Origin: Alphaproteobacteria bacterium
Lineage (GTDB): Bacteria > Pseudomonadota > Alphaproteobacteria > UBA6615
Direction: 5' to 3'
NCBI GenBank assembly: GCA_028279245.1
Contig: JANQOE010000007.1
Coordinates: 1 to 39,742, forward strand
DNA: 39,742 nucleotides
The position numbers were made by a program, and so were the translations under genes. The notes under the pieces were generated by a model. It was given only the letters and a program-made list of their open reading frames with translations. It had not been told where the DNA came from and did not search any database. Positions 27,074 to 37,573 of the stretch are shown here, in pieces. How positions within the stretch are numbered: the stretch's first letter is position 1; every line of letters begins with the position of its first letter.

Positions 27074-28713
27074 CACGCGCCTTCGACCAACTCCTGCTCT
27101 TGCGCCGCCGGTTCTTCGGCCGCTGCCGGGGTTTCCTCATCCTCGAACCAATGTTCGCGGGCTTTCATGATGATCCCCTCGGCAACCTCCGCCGAGAGCG
27201 GACTGGGGCCGAGCAGTTTCGCGAGATCATCCTCTTGCATCTGCGCGAGATCGTCGAGGGCAACCTCCGGCCGCTTCTCCATCACAATAAAGCGTAGCTC
27301 GTCGGTGCTGAGGTCGGCGAGATCGTCCAGGTTGCGGACACTCGTCTTGCCGAGCAGCACGGCGAATGCCGGCGAAATGCCCTCCAAGGCGGAAATCTCG
27401 TCGGAAACGCCAAGGGTGCGGCGTTCCTTGTCCAGATCCTCGTCGCGTTCTTCGAGCCAGGCCGCGGCTCGCGCCTGCAGTTCTTCCGACACATCGCGAT
27501 CGAAGCCTTCGATGCGCTCCAGGTCCTCGATCGGCACGAACGCCACTTCCTCGATGGTGCCGAAGCCTTCGGTCACCAGCAGATGGGCGATCACATCCTC
27601 GACGTCGAGGGCATCCATGAACATCTGGCTGCGTTCCATAAAGTCGCGCTGCCGGCGTTGGGACTCTTCCTCTTCGGTCAGGATGTCGATGTCCCACCCG
27701 GTCAGCATCGTCGCCAGACGCACATTCTGGCCACGGCGGCCAATCGCCAAGGAGAGCTGATCGTCCGGGACGACGACCTCGATATTGTGCTGCTCCTCGT
27801 CGAGCACGACCTTCGACACCTCGGCCGGCGCAAGACCGTTCACGACAAAGGTCGCCGGATCCGGAGACCAGGGAATGATGTCGATCTTTTCGCCCTGAAG
27901 CTCACCGACAACCGCCTGTACGCGGCTGCCCCGCATGCCGACACAGGCGCCGACAGGGTCGATCGAACTGTCGTTGGAGATAACGCCAATCTTGGCGCGG
28001 CTGCCCGGGTCGCGGGCGGCGGCACGGATTTCGATGATGCCGTCGTAGATCTCCGGCACCTCTTGGGCGAACAGGGAAACCATGAATTCGGGCCGGGCCC
28101 GGGTCATGAAGATCTGCGGACCACGTTGTTCGCGCCGGACGTCGTAAATAAAGGCCCGCACACGGTCGCCAGTGCGGAAGCTTTCCCTCGGGATCATCTC
28201 GTCGCGGCGGAGAATCGCCTCGCCACGGCCGAGGTCGACCGTCACGTTGCCGTATTCGACCCGTTTCACCAGGCCGTTGACGATTTCGCCAACGCGATCC
28301 TTGTATTCCTCGTATTGGCGCTCCCGCTCGGCGTCGCGCACGCGCTGCACGATAACCTGTTTCGCGGTCTGCGCGGCGATGCGACCAAAGTCGATCGGCG
28401 GCAGGGGGTCGACCAGAAAGTCGCCAACCTTGGCATCCGGCTTTTCGGAAGACGCTTGCTGCACCGTGAGCTGGGTGTGCTCGTCCTCGACCTCGTCAAC
28501 GACCTCGCGGAAGCGCTGCAACTGAATGAGTCCGGTGCGGCGGTCGATTTCGGCGCGAATGTCGTGTTCCGCCCCATATTTGGCGCGCGCCGCTTTTTGA
28601 ATGGCCATCTCCATGGCTTCCAGAACTTCGTCCCGTTCAATGCTTTTCTCGCGCGCAACCGCGTCGGCGACGGCCAGCATCTCTAGTCTATTGGGACCCG
28701 AAAAGCCTTCCAT
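27073..28713 (-). CDS. nusA: Transcription termination/antitermination protein NusA
   Basis: Binds RNA polymerase and nascent RNA, affecting pausing, termination and rRNA antitermination. The 546-aa product has the N-terminal polymerase-binding domain, an S1 domain (VNGLVKRVEYGNVTVDLGRGEA), two KH domains (GACVGMRGSRVQAV and LSLAIGRRGQNVRLA), and C-terminal acidic helix-hairpin-helix repeats (FGTIEEVAFVPIEDLERIEGF). It follows rimP by 3 bp. In E. coli NusA controls its own operon, which fits the attenuator-like leader at 29221-29297. Confidence 0.98.
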   Translation of the reverse strand: MEGFSGPNRLEMLAVADAVAREKSIERDEVLEAMEMAIQKAARAKYGAEHDIRAEIDRRTGLIQLQRFREVVDEVEDEHTQLTVQQASSEKPDAKVGDFLVDPLPPIDFGRIAAQTAKQVIVQRVRDAERERQYEEYKDRVGEIVNGLVKRVEYGNVTVDLGRGEAILRRDEMIPRESFRTGDRVRAFIYDVRREQRGPQIFMTRARPEFMVSLFAQEVPEIYDGIIEIRAAARDPGSRAKIGVISNDSSIDPVGACVGMRGSRVQAVVGELQGEKIDIIPWSPDPATFVVNGLAPAEVSKVVLDEEQHNIEVVVPDDQLSLAIGRRGQNVRLATMLTGWDIDILTEEEESQRRQRDFMERSQMFMDALDVEDVIAHLLVTEGFGTIEEVAFVPIEDLERIEGFDRDVSEELQARAAAWLEERDEDLDKERRTLGVSDEISALEGISPAFAVLLGKTSVRNLDDLADLSTDELRFIVMEKRPEVALDDLAQMQEDDLAKLLGPSPLSAEVAEGIIMKAREHWFEDEETPAAAEEPAAQEQELVEGA

Positions 28714-28716
28714 GTC

Positions 28717-29220
28717 TCAACTCTCCATCGCTGACAACGCCAGCAATTCATCGGTCAGAACGAGCTTCGCCCGCTCTATTTGTCCAAACGGTATCGCGAA
28801 CTCCGCCGCGTCGACCTCGATCCGCACGGCATCGTCGGACACGCCCCGCAAGCTGCCGCGAAACCGCTTGCGGCCCTCCAGCGCCGGGTCGACCTCGATC
28901 TTGGCAACCTGTCCCGTGTATCGTTCGAAATCCTTCTGCCGGGTGAGGGGGCGGTCGATCCCAGGGGAACTCACTTCCAGGTCGTAACTGCCGCTGACCA
29001 CGTCCTCCACATCCAGCAACGCGGAGACCGTGTGCGACACCTCGCTACAGTCGTCGACTGTGACCGTCGCACCATCGGTACGGTCAATCGTGACCTGCAA
29101 CGTGCGCCGCGGGTGGGTCAACATGCGTACCAGGACAAGTTCGTAGCCCATCGCGACCAAAGACGGTTCGATGACCGGTACCACCCGGTCGGTTTCCGTC
29201 GATCCGCTAACGAGGCTCAA
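28717..29220 (-). CDS. rimP: Ribosome maturation factor RimP
   Basis: Helps early assembly of the 30S head and body. The 167-aa product has the RimP signatures GYELVLVRM near the start, TVDDCSEVSHTVSALLDVED and YDLEVSSPGIDRPL. The start is TTG (29220-29218), supported by GAGGAG six bases upstream and by the lack of any better start. First gene of the long operon to pnp. Its leader holds an intrinsic terminator. Confidence 0.96.
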   Translation of the reverse strand: MSLVSGSTETDRVVPVIEPSLVAMGYELVLVRMLTHPRRTLQVTIDRTDGATVTVDDCSEVSHTVSALLDVEDVVSGSYDLEVSSPGIDRPLTRQKDFERYTGQVAKIEVDPALEGRKRFRGSLRGVSDDAVRIEVDAAEFAIPFGQIERAKLVLTDELLALSAMES

Positions 29221-29297
29221 TCAGCACTCCTCGCCCAACAAAAAAGGCGGCTCGGCCGAGCCACCCTTCTAACCTGTAATAGGAATAGGGTCTTGTT
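29221..29297 (-). ncRNA. rimP-nusA leader RNA with attenuator structure
   Basis: A transcript from the promoter at 29304-29331 would begin near 29297 and cross an intrinsic terminator before the rimP ribosome binding site. An alternative pairing is visible: ACCCU (29291-29287) with AGGGU (29267-29263), which takes the first bases of the terminator stem. This matches the concept of the alphaproteobacterial rimP leader, a putative attenuator reported from terminator surveys, and fits feedback by NusA. The mechanism is inference. Confidence 0.6.
29240..29265 (-). terminator. Intrinsic terminator in the rimP leader
   Basis: On the minus strand GGTGGCTC (29265-29258) pairs with GAGCCGCC (29253-29246), with one G-U pair, around a GGCC loop, and is followed by six T residues (29245-29240). 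This is a textbook Rho-independent terminator. It lies 19 bp before the rimP start codon, and downstream of the likely rimP promoter. It would also stop read-through from trmB. Confidence 0.85.
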
Positions 29298-29303
29298 ACT
29301 GGA

Positions 29304-29331
29304 AATATACGGCTTGGCGCGATTTTCGCAA
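29304..29331 (-). promoter_or_regulatory. Promoter of the rimP-nusA-infB operon
   Basis: On the minus strand TTGCGA (29331-29326) and TATATT (29309-29304) are spaced by 16 bp, in the 125-bp gap between trmB and rimP. The -10 box matches five of six consensus bases. The transcript would start near 29297, upstream of the terminator. Confidence 0.6.
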
Positions 29332-29345
29332 GTCTTTGCTCGTCT

Positions 29346-30038
29346 TTACCCCATTCGTTCAAACCGAAGAAACGCCGGTTGGCGACCGGCGGCGATGCTT
29401 TTGCTTTCGTAGCGGGTTAGCGGCCAATCGGCTGGCCGCACCTCCCAGTCGTGGCGGTTGCGCGCGGTCCAGCGGAAGGCCGGATGGTCCAGTAGATGGC
29501 GGAGGATCCAGGTGAGGTAATCCGGATCATCGGTGGCGACCCGTAGCTCGGCGCCAGGGCGCAACAACGCGGCGAGCCGATCGAGATGAGGCCAGCTGAT
29601 GAAGCGCCGTTCGTGATGGCGGCGTTTCGGCCAGGGGTCGGGAAAGAGAATGAAGGCGCGGCCAAGACAGCCGGGCGCGAGTTCCTCGAGCAGCGGGCGC
29701 ACGTCATCCGGGAGGACCCGAATGTTGGTTAGGGCCTGCAGATCGATGCCGGCCAGCAGGCTGGCGACTCCGTTCACGTAGGGCTCGGCGCCGATAAAGC
29801 CGACCGCCGGATGCGCGGCGGCCTGCCAGAGCAGGTGTTCACCGGCGCCGAAGCCGATCTCCAGCCAGATGTCGTCCTTGGCTTCGGCAAATAGTTGGCG
29901 CGGGTCGAATGGGGCGGGTCGGTCAGCCGGAAGCTCGATCTGTGGCAGCAGGTCTTTGAGGAGGACACGGCGGGCCGGGCGCAACCGTCGGCCGGTGCGC
30001 CGGCCATAGAAGCGTTGTCGCCGGTCTTCGCTCACCAC
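29346..30038 (-). CDS. trmB: tRNA (guanine(46)-N7)-methyltransferase
   Basis: Methylates N7 of guanosine 46 in tRNA variable loops using SAM. The 230-aa product has the SAM-binding LEIGFGAGEHLLWQA, the FILFPDPWPKRRHHERRF signature and ELRVATDDPDYLTWIL. The start is GTG (30038), with another GTG next to it; no clear ribosome binding site is seen, perhaps because translation follows from metK 30 bp upstream. The gene is followed by the strong terminator before rimP. Confidence 0.95.
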   Translation of the reverse strand: MVSEDRRQRFYGRRTGRRLRPARRVLLKDLLPQIELPADRPAPFDPRQLFAEAKDDIWLEIGFGAGEHLLWQAAAHPAVGFIGAEPYVNGVASLLAGIDLQALTNIRVLPDDVRPLLEELAPGCLGRAFILFPDPWPKRRHHERRFISWPHLDRLAALLRPGAELRVATDDPDYLTWILRHLLDHPAFRWTARNRHDWEVRPADWPLTRYESKSIAAGRQPAFLRFERMG

Positions 30039-30068
30039 AGTTTGCCAGTGTTGCCACCGGCACCGGTA

Positions 30069-31238
30069 TCAGGCGGCGGCGCGCCGCAGCTCGTCCACCA
30101 GGTCGGCCTTCTCCCAGGAGAAGCCGCCATCCGGCTCCGGCTCGCGGCCGAAATGGCCATAGGCCGCCGTCCGGGCGTAGATCGGGCGGCTGAGCGCCAG
30201 ATGCTCCCGGATGCCACGGGGACTCAAATCCATGGAGCGCCGCAGGATGTCCTCGATCTTCTTCTCGGCAACCTTGCCGGTGCCGTCGGTGTCGACGTAG
30301 ACGGAGAGCGGATGGGACACGCCGATGGCGTAGCTGAGTTGGATGGTGCAGCGGTCCGCTAGATCGGCGGCAACCACATTCTTCGCCAGATAGCGCGCGG
30401 CGTAGGCCGCGGAGCGGTCGACCTTGGTCGGGTCCTTGCCGGAGAAAGCGCCGCCGCCATGGGGCGCTGCGCCGCCATAGGTGTCGACAATAATTTTACG
30501 GCCGGTCAGCCCGGCGTCGCCATCGGGGCCGCCGATGACGAAGCGGCCGGTCGGATTCACGTAGAACTCATCCTCGTCGCACATCCAACCATCGGGCAGG
30601 GTGTTTTCGACATGGGGCCGGACGATCGCCTTGACCTGATCCTGGTCCAGATCGGCGGCGTGTTGGGTGGAAACGACCACTGACTTGGCCCGCACAGGCT
30701 TGCCGTCGACATACTCGAGGGTGACCTGGCTTTTAGCGTCTGGCCCGAGGCCCGGTTCGGAACCCGAGTGGCGTGCCTCCGCCAGCGAACGCAGAATGGC
30801 ATGGCTGTAATAGATCGCCGCCGGCATCAGCGCGTCGGTCTCGCGGCAGGCGTAGCCGAACATGATTCCCTGGTCGCCGGCGCCTTCATCCTTGTTGCCG
30901 GCGGCGTCGACACCTTGGGCGATGTCGACGGATTGGCTGTGGACATGGCAACAGAATTTAGCCTGCTGCCAGTGAAACCCGTCCTGTTCGTAACCGATGT
31001 CGCGCACGGCGGCCCTGGCGATCTGTTCCAGATTGTCGGGCGTTACGGAGTCCGGGCCGCGGACTTCGCCGGCGATGACGATCAGATTGGTCGTCGTCAT
31101 GGTCTCGACAGCGACGCGGCTCGCCGGGTCGGCTGTCAGATAGGCGTCCAAGATGGCGTCCGAGATGCGGTCACACACCTTGTCCGGGTGTCCCTCCGAA
31201 ACAGACTCGCTGGTAAATAGATAACGTTCTTGGGACAC
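30069..31238 (-). CDS. metK: S-adenosylmethionine synthetase
   Basis: Makes SAM from methionine and ATP. Key elements: [24 protein letters not shown] (substrate and metal residues), [12 protein letters not shown], and the P-loop-like [23 protein letters not shown]. From the GTG at 31238 the product is 389 aa, close to the family's usual 380-390. That GTG is preceded by GAGAGGGAAC. An ATG eight codons upstream gives a non-family extension. It lies after lnt and before trmB, a SAM user. A GAAA-capped hairpin is in the short spacer before it. Confidence 0.96.
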   Translation of the reverse strand: MSQERYLFTSESVSEGHPDKVCDRISDAILDAYLTADPASRVAVETMTTTNLIVIAGEVRGPDSVTPDNLEQIARAAVRDIGYEQDGFHWQQAKFCCHVHSQSVDIAQGVDAAGNKDEGAGDQGIMFGYACRETDALMPAAIYYSHAILRSLAEARHSGSEPGLGPDAKSQVTLEYVDGKPVRAKSVVVSTQHAADLDQDQVKAIVRPHVENTLPDGWMCDEDEFYVNPTGRFVIGGPDGDAGLTGRKIIVDTYGGAAPHGGGAFSGKDPTKVDRSAAYAARYLAKNVVAADLADRCTIQLSYAIGVSHPLSVYVDTDGTGKVAEKKIEDILRRSMDLSPRGIREHLALSRPIYARTAAYGHFGREPEPDGGFSWEKADLVDELRRAAA

Positions 31239-31285
31239 GTTCCCTCTCTTGGCATCGGTCATCGGTGAGGCGAATAAACCCTCTG

Positions 31286-31301
31286 CTTGCCTTTCGGCAA
31301 G
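31286..31301 (-). other. GNRA-capped hairpin in the lnt-metK spacer
   Basis: On the minus strand CTTGCC (31301-31296) and GGCAAG (31291-31286) pair perfectly around a GAAA loop, with CCC and GGG outside extending the stem across a bulge. It begins 4 bases after the lnt stop, and TTTATT follows. The GAAA loop shows it is meant for minus-strand RNA. It may be a weak terminator for lnt or a leader element of metK. I cannot match it to a known SAM riboswitch. Confidence 0.5.
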
Positions 31302-31304
31302 GGG

Positions 31305-32885
31305 CTAATGCGCCCGCCGACCCAAAAAGGCAATGGTTCCGGACAGCAACAGCAAAATAAGCACGGCCCAATCACCCAAGCGGGCAAACACAGTCGGCGG
31401 CAGCGGCGACGGCAGACCGGTATCCAGAAACCCCTCAACGCCGCTGTCCAGGCGGGCGACGACCCGGCCGTAACTGTCGACGACAGCGGAGATGCCGGTG
31501 TTGGCGGCGCGCACTAGCGGCAGGCCCTCTTCGATCGTGCGCATCCGCGCAATGGCGAAGTGTTGCGCCGGGCCGGCGTCGGGACCGAACCAGGCATCGT
31601 TGGTCACGTTCATCAGCCAATCCGGCCGATCGGCCGAGGTAACCGCGCCAGGGAAGATGACCTCGTAACACACGAGGGGTGCGAAGGGGGGTACGCCATC
31701 GGCGCGCAACGTCGTGCGGCCGGGGCCGGGTGTGAAATCGCCGGCACCGGCGACGATCTTGTCCAGCGGGATGAGGCCGCGGCCCGGCACGTACTCCCCG
31801 AACGGCACCAGATGAGACTTGTCGTAAGTGGAAACAACGGCGCCCGCGGGGTCGATGGCGTGGACGCTGTTCCAGAATTGCTGCGATCCGCCGGATTGGC
31901 TGACCCGCGGCGCGCCGGTCAGCAGCAGGCCGTTATCGGGAACCGCCAGAGCCGCAAGGGCGCGCGCCTGATCGTCGGTCGACAGGAAAAAGGGCACTGC
32001 CGTTTCCGGCCACACGACGACGTTGGGCGGTGGCTGATCGGTAACGGCGGTGGCGCTCATCGCCACATGTTTCTGCAGGTTTCGCAGCCGCTGGTCGGCT
32101 TGCCATTTCAGCCGCTGTGGGATGTTGGCCTGCACGATGCGTAGGCGTATGTCCGCGACGAAATCGTCGCCGATTACCGGGGCAGCCGATAGGCGGGCTG
32201 CGCCGCCAGCCCACATCAGCGCCGGGATGACAATGACGAGACCGGCAAACGCAAGGTGCCGGCGTTCGGCCAGTACAGCGGGAGCAGCGGCGGCAACAAG
32301 GGTCAACAGGCTCAGCGCCCAGATCCCGCCGAGCGCGGCAGTCTGGGACATGGTCGGAGAGAAAGCCCAGACATAGCCGAGCAGATCCCACGGAAAGCCG
32401 GTGAAGGCCCAGCGGCGCACCCACTCGAAAAACAGCCACAGCGCGCCGAAAGCGAAGACGCGGCCGACCAACGTGAAGCGACGGCGCCGTTCGAGCACGG
32501 CCAACAGCCAAGCCGCAAGGGCGATGTACAGGCCCATCGCGGCTGCCAAGCCGCCGACGGCAAACGGGATCATCCAGGCGTGGCGGGCGGCGTCGACCAG
32601 CATCGGATGGGCGATCCAATGCACCGCGACAAGAAAGTGTCCGGTGCCAAAGGACCAGCCGAGAAAAAACGCCGCCCGAGGGCGGCGTTCCGACAGCAGC
32701 CACAAGAGGCCTGTGAATGCCGGAATCAGCAGTGGAATCAGATGCCATGGCGGCAGCGCGAACGCCCCGGCGACGCCGAGCAACGCGGCGATGGCTGAAG
32801 CGCGCCAGCCGGTGAGCGCGGCAAGGCCGGCGGCCCAGCGCGCCAACATTGGCCCGCGCGCCTCAGCCTGTTGCGCCGCCGTCAT
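31305..32885 (-). CDS. lnt: Apolipoprotein N-acyltransferase
   Basis: An inner-membrane enzyme that adds the third acyl chain to the N-terminal Cys of lipoproteins. The 526-aa product has about six N-terminal membrane segments (residues 30-230), then a periplasmic nitrilase-like domain with the catalytic triad E294 (VVWPETAVPFF), K356 (YDKSHLVPFGEY) and C406 (PLVCYEVIFP). A last membrane helix is near the C-terminus (WAVLILLLLSGTIAFLG). Its ATG lies 23 bp inside the end of corC, in the usual corC-lnt order. Confidence 0.96.
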   Translation of the reverse strand: MTAAQQAEARGPMLARWAAGLAALTGWRASAIAALLGVAGAFALPPWHLIPLLIPAFTGLLWLLSERRPRAAFFLGWSFGTGHFLVAVHWIAHPMLVDAARHAWMIPFAVGGLAAAMGLYIALAAWLLAVLERRRRFTLVGRVFAFGALWLFFEWVRRWAFTGFPWDLLGYVWAFSPTMSQTAALGGIWALSLLTLVAAAAPAVLAERRHLAFAGLVIVIPALMWAGGAARLSAAPVIGDDFVADIRLRIVQANIPQRLKWQADQRLRNLQKHVAMSATAVTDQPPPNVVVWPETAVPFFLSTDDQARALAALAVPDNGLLLTGAPRVSQSGGSQQFWNSVHAIDPAGAVVSTYDKSHLVPFGEYVPGRGLIPLDKIVAGAGDFTPGPGRTTLRADGVPPFAPLVCYEVIFPGAVTSADRPDWLMNVTNDAWFGPDAGPAQHFAIARMRTIEEGLPLVRAANTGISAVVDSYGRVVARLDSGVEGFLDTGLPSPLPPTVFARLGDWAVLILLLLSGTIAFLGRRAH

Positions 32886-33771
32886 CTACCTTGGCTGGTG
32901 CCGCACGGCGCACACGAAGCCGTTTGATGCGACGCGGATCCGCATCCTCCACCTCAAACTCCAGTCCGGACGGATGGCCGATGACTTCGCCGCGCCGCGG
33001 CACCCGGCCGACGAGACTGGCGACGATCCCACCAAGGGTATCGATCTCTTCCCGCTCTTCCTCGCTGGCGAACTCACCCGCCTGTTCCTCGAACTCTTCC
33101 ACGCGGACTCTCGCGTCGGCGATGTAGTAGCCGCCAGGCTGTTCCAATAGCTGGGGCCCTTCCTCGTCGTGTTCGTCCTCGATCTCGCCGACGATCTCCT
33201 CGACCAGATCTTCAATCGTGACCAAACCGTCGACGCCACCCAGTTCGTCGACGACGATCGCCATGTGGGTACGGCTGGCGCGCATCTCCAGCAGCAGGTC
33301 GAGCACGCGGATCGACGGGGCGGCGAACAACAGTTCGCGCATCAGTTCGTCAACCTTCGCCTCCTTGCCGATCGCGGCAACCAGGTCCTTCATGTGCACG
33401 AAGCCGACGACGTCATCCAGTTTTTCCCGGTACAGCGGGATGCGCGAGTGCGCTTCTGTCGCCACAAGCGTCATGAGGTCATCGAGTGACGTTGTCATGT
33501 CAGCCGCGACAATTTCGGCGCGCGGCACCATCACATCTTCGGCGGTGACGTCATGCAGCTTGAGAATGTTGGAGAGCAGGACGCGTTCGTCGGAGTCGAT
33601 CGAAACGCCGGCGTCTTCGCGTTCCTCGATCAGCTCTTCAATGGTCTCGCGGACCGTTTCGTCGCCATTGCGCGCCCGGAGCCAGGACCGCAGCATACCG
33701 CGTAGCTGGCCAAGGATGGATCGGGTCGCCGGCGCCGAAGCGGCGCCATCGTGCGCGGGGAGATCACTCAT
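32863..33771 (-). CDS. corC: CorC/HlyC-type CBS-domain protein
   Basis: A 302-aa cytoplasmic protein with two CBS domains (around DVMVPRAEIVAADMTTSLDDLM and FAAPSIRVLDLLLEM) and a C-terminal CorC_HlyC transporter-associated domain (DTLGGIVASLVGRVPRRGEV). Family members are linked to magnesium and cobalt efflux. No membrane DUF21 domain is present, as in YbeX. The ATG at 33771 overlaps the ybeY stop by 8 bp and gives MSDLPAHDGA; a longer frame to 33834 intrudes into ybeY. The order phoH-ybeY-corC-lnt is highly conserved. Confidence 0.92.
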   Translation of the reverse strand: MSDLPAHDGAASAPATRSILGQLRGMLRSWLRARNGDETVRETIEELIEEREDAGVSIDSDERVLLSNILKLHDVTAEDVMVPRAEIVAADMTTSLDDLMTLVATEAHSRIPLYREKLDDVVGFVHMKDLVAAIGKEAKVDELMRELLFAAPSIRVLDLLLEMRASRTHMAIVVDELGGVDGLVTIEDLVEEIVGEIEDEHDEEGPQLLEQPGGYYIADARVRVEEFEEQAGEFASEEEREEIDTLGGIVASLVGRVPRRGEVIGHPSGLEFEVEDADPRRIKRLRVRRAAPAKVDDGGATG

Positions 33772-34282
33772 TTGCGTTGTCGGCGCCCGCATACGGATCG
33801 GCAATATCCAGCCGTCGTAGCGCACGCCGTTCAATTTCCTCCATCATTGTTGCATCAGAGTCGTCGATATGATCGTAGCCCAGCAGGTGCAGCGTCCCAT
33901 GCACAACCAAATGACTTAGATGGTTGGGCAAGGTCTTTCCCTGCTGCCGGGCTTCGGTCATCAAAGTCTCGTAGGCCACCGCGATGTCGCCGATCGGTTT
34001 GGCGCCGGCCGGCAGCACAGCCATGTCGCCGGACGGAAATGCCAGCACGTTGGTGGCCTTGTCCTGGCCGCGAAACTCGCTATTGAGATCGCGAAGCCGT
34101 TTGTCGCCGGCCAGCAGTACGCTGATCGCAAACGCATCTGCCTGGGTTTCGGCGGCGGCGGCGCTGACCGCCGCCGTGCATAACTGGACGGGGTCTTCGA
34201 CCGAGTCCCAGCCGCCGTCTTCGACTAGGACCGCCACCTCGACTGCCGGGGCGGTCGCCCTACTGTCTCCGGCCTCATTCAT
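33764..34282 (-). CDS. ybeY: Endoribonuclease YbeY
   Basis: A metal-dependent RNase for 16S rRNA 3'-end maturation and ribosome quality control. The 172-aa product contains the zinc motif HGTLHLLGYDH (H-x3-H-x5-H) and the conserved FRGQDKATNVLAFP and GDIAVAYETL segments. Its start overlaps the end of phoH by 8 bp, and corC overlaps its end, so all three are probably translated together. Confidence 0.95.
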   Translation of the reverse strand: MNEAGDSRATAPAVEVAVLVEDGGWDSVEDPVQLCTAAVSAAAAETQADAFAISVLLAGDKRLRDLNSEFRGQDKATNVLAFPSGDMAVLPAGAKPIGDIAVAYETLMTEARQQGKTLPNHLSHLVVHGTLHLLGYDHIDDSDATMMEEIERRALRRLDIADPYAGADNANE

Positions 34283-35251
34283 CGGCGGCAGACTTCTCTT
34301 CGTCGCGGCGGTTGTAGGCGTTGACGATGCGTGTCACCAGCGGATGGCGGACGACATCGGCGGCGGTAAACCTCACCTTGGCCACGCCGTCGACGTTGTC
34401 GAGCACCTGCAACGCGTCGATAAGGCCGGAGCGAACGCCGCCGGGCAGATCGATTTGGCTGGTGTCGCCGGTGATCGCCATGCGCGACCCCTCACCCATG
34501 CGCGTCAGAAACATCTTCATCTGCATGGGCGATGTGTTTTGCGCTTCGTCCAGTATGACAAACGCGTTGGCCAGCGTGCGGCCGCGCATGAAGGCGAGGG
34601 GCGCGACCTCGATCTCGCCGCTTTCGAGCCGCGCCGTCACTTGTTCCGGCGGCAGCATGTCGTACAGCGCGTCGTACAGCGGCCGCAGATAGGGATCGAT
34701 CTTTTCCTGCAAATCGCCCGGCAGGAAACCGAGCCGTTCGCCCGCCTCCACCGCCGGGCGCGACAACACGATGCGATCGATGCGTCCTTCGAGCAGCATC
34801 GACGTGGCGACGGCAACAGCCAGGTATGTCTTGCCGGTCCCGGCGGGACCGAGACCGAACACCAGCTCGGTGGCGGTGAGGGCACGGATGTAGTTGGCCT
34901 GGGCCGGCGACCGCGGCGCCACCTGACGGCGGCGCGTACGGATCGACAGTTCCGACACGTCGTTGCTGGTATCGCTGGCGGCGAAGCGCACCGCGGCAGC
35001 GACCTCGCCCTGGTCGAGTTCCTGGCCGGACTGGACCCTTTGGTACAGCGCGTTTATCGCGCGGTCGGCAATGTCCCGCGAGGCGCGTGAGCCGAGGATC
35101 TCCAGCCGGTTGCCACGATACCGCAGTTTGACGTCAAGCAGCCGTTCGATCTGAACGAGGTGTTCGTCATGGTGGCCGAACAGCGCCGGTAGCAGTCGGT
35201 TGTCGTCGAATTGGATGCGGGCACGGTCGCTTTCGACCGTTTGCGGCGTGC

Positions 35252-35255
<4 letters not shown>
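34275..35255 (-). CDS. phoH: PhoH-like ATPase
   Basis: A P-loop ATPase of the PhoH/YbeZ family, thought to act with YbeY in RNA metabolism. From the TTG at 35255 it is 326 aa, with Walker A GPAGTGKT at 136-143, VILDEAQN as Walker B, and GDTSQIDLP further on. I chose the TTG because it overlaps the miaB stop (TTGA) and has GAGAG seven bases upstream. The longest frame (to 35387) would overlap miaB by 136 bp and adds 44 residues unlike the family. The N-terminal KH-like region precedes the ATPase core. Confidence 0.93.
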
Positions 35256-36676
<1,421 letters not shown>

Positions 36677-36727
36677 CGGTTGGTTGTCAGCTCGCCTTTC
36701 GACACCTAAGCATTTGCCGGAGGCGAG

Positions 36728-37570
36728 TCAAGCTGGCCGACGGCGGCCCAAACGGCGCCGCCGGACGCGCGCCCACTGCCCTGAAATGGCGTCCGCATAG
36801 CCGGTCGCGACGGCCTGCTCACAGTGGGCCGTCAGCTCCTTCCGGGATGGGAACTGCTCGGCCGTCACGGGGTCGTGGAAGACGACCGTCACGGTCGGCC
36901 GGCCGAGGCCGACGAGCTGCCAGAGATGGGGGCCGAGTTCCATATCGCCGTACCAATTGAAGAACGGGCGCAGGTGGCGGCCGATGGGGATACCGTCGAG
37001 GCGAGTGTAGGCGATGGTCACCGGCTGGATAACCAGGGGTCGCTTACCGGCCGGCACCGCCTCGGCAGCGGCCAGCAGGGCGCTCTTGAATGGCAGGACG
37101 CGGACGCCGTCACTGCTGGTGCCCTCGGCAAACATGATCAACCGTTCCCGGCGGGCCAGGCGGTGCTTGATCTGATCAATCTGTTCGCGGGTCGACCCGC
37201 GGCGGCGGTCGACGAAGACCGACTGCTGTAGCTTCGCCAACATGCCGAAGAACGGCCAGGATGCGACCTCAGCCTTGGCCACGAATGACGCGGGCAAGAG
37301 CGCGCCGAACACGGTGATGTCGAGGTAGGAGCAGTGATTGGCGACGAAGAGCGTTGGCCGCTTCTTGGAGCGGCGGCCGATGACTTGCAGGTCGATGCCC
37401 AGCAGTTTGCAGCAGGTGGCATGGTAGAAGCGCGGCAGGCGCCAGCGCAGCGGCAACTTCAGGGCGACAGCAATGGCCTGCAACGGGATGAGCAGGACCG
37501 TCCACCCCAGATAAAGCACGAGCCGGTAGGCACCGAGCATCGGCGACATAAGGATGGTCGGTTCGCCCAC
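36728..37570 (-). CDS. Lysophospholipid-type 1-acyltransferase (PlsC/OlsA-like)
   Basis: A 280-aa membrane-associated acyltransferase. An N-terminal hydrophobic segment (about 15-38) is followed by the acyltransferase motifs: H79-x4-D84 in NHCSYLD, the FVDRRRG block and the EGTSSDG block (149-155). The general family acylates lysophosphatidic acid. Here it starts 3 bp after an OlsB-like N-acyltransferase gene, so it may be OlsA, which adds the second acyl chain to lyso-ornithine lipid. General PlsC activity remains possible. Confidence 0.85.
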   Translation of the reverse strand: MGEPTILMSPMLGAYRLVLYLGWTVLLIPLQAIAVALKLPLRWRLPRFYHATCCKLLGIDLQVIGRRSKKRPTLFVANHCSYLDITVFGALLPASFVAKAEVASWPFFGMLAKLQQSVFVDRRRGSTREQIDQIKHRLARRERLIMFAEGTSSDGVRVLPFKSALLAAAEAVPAGKRPLVIQPVTIAYTRLDGIPIGRHLRPFFNWYGDMELGPHLWQLVGLGRPTVTVVFHDPVTAEQFPSRKELTAHCEQAVATGYADAISGQWARVRRRRLGRRRPA

Positions 37571-37573
37571 GGA

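Noticed and set aside
31239..31304. SAM-II or SAM/SAH riboswitch before metK
   Set aside because: The conserved pseudoknot sequences I know for these classes are not visible, and the spacer is short. Only a simple hairpin can be supported.
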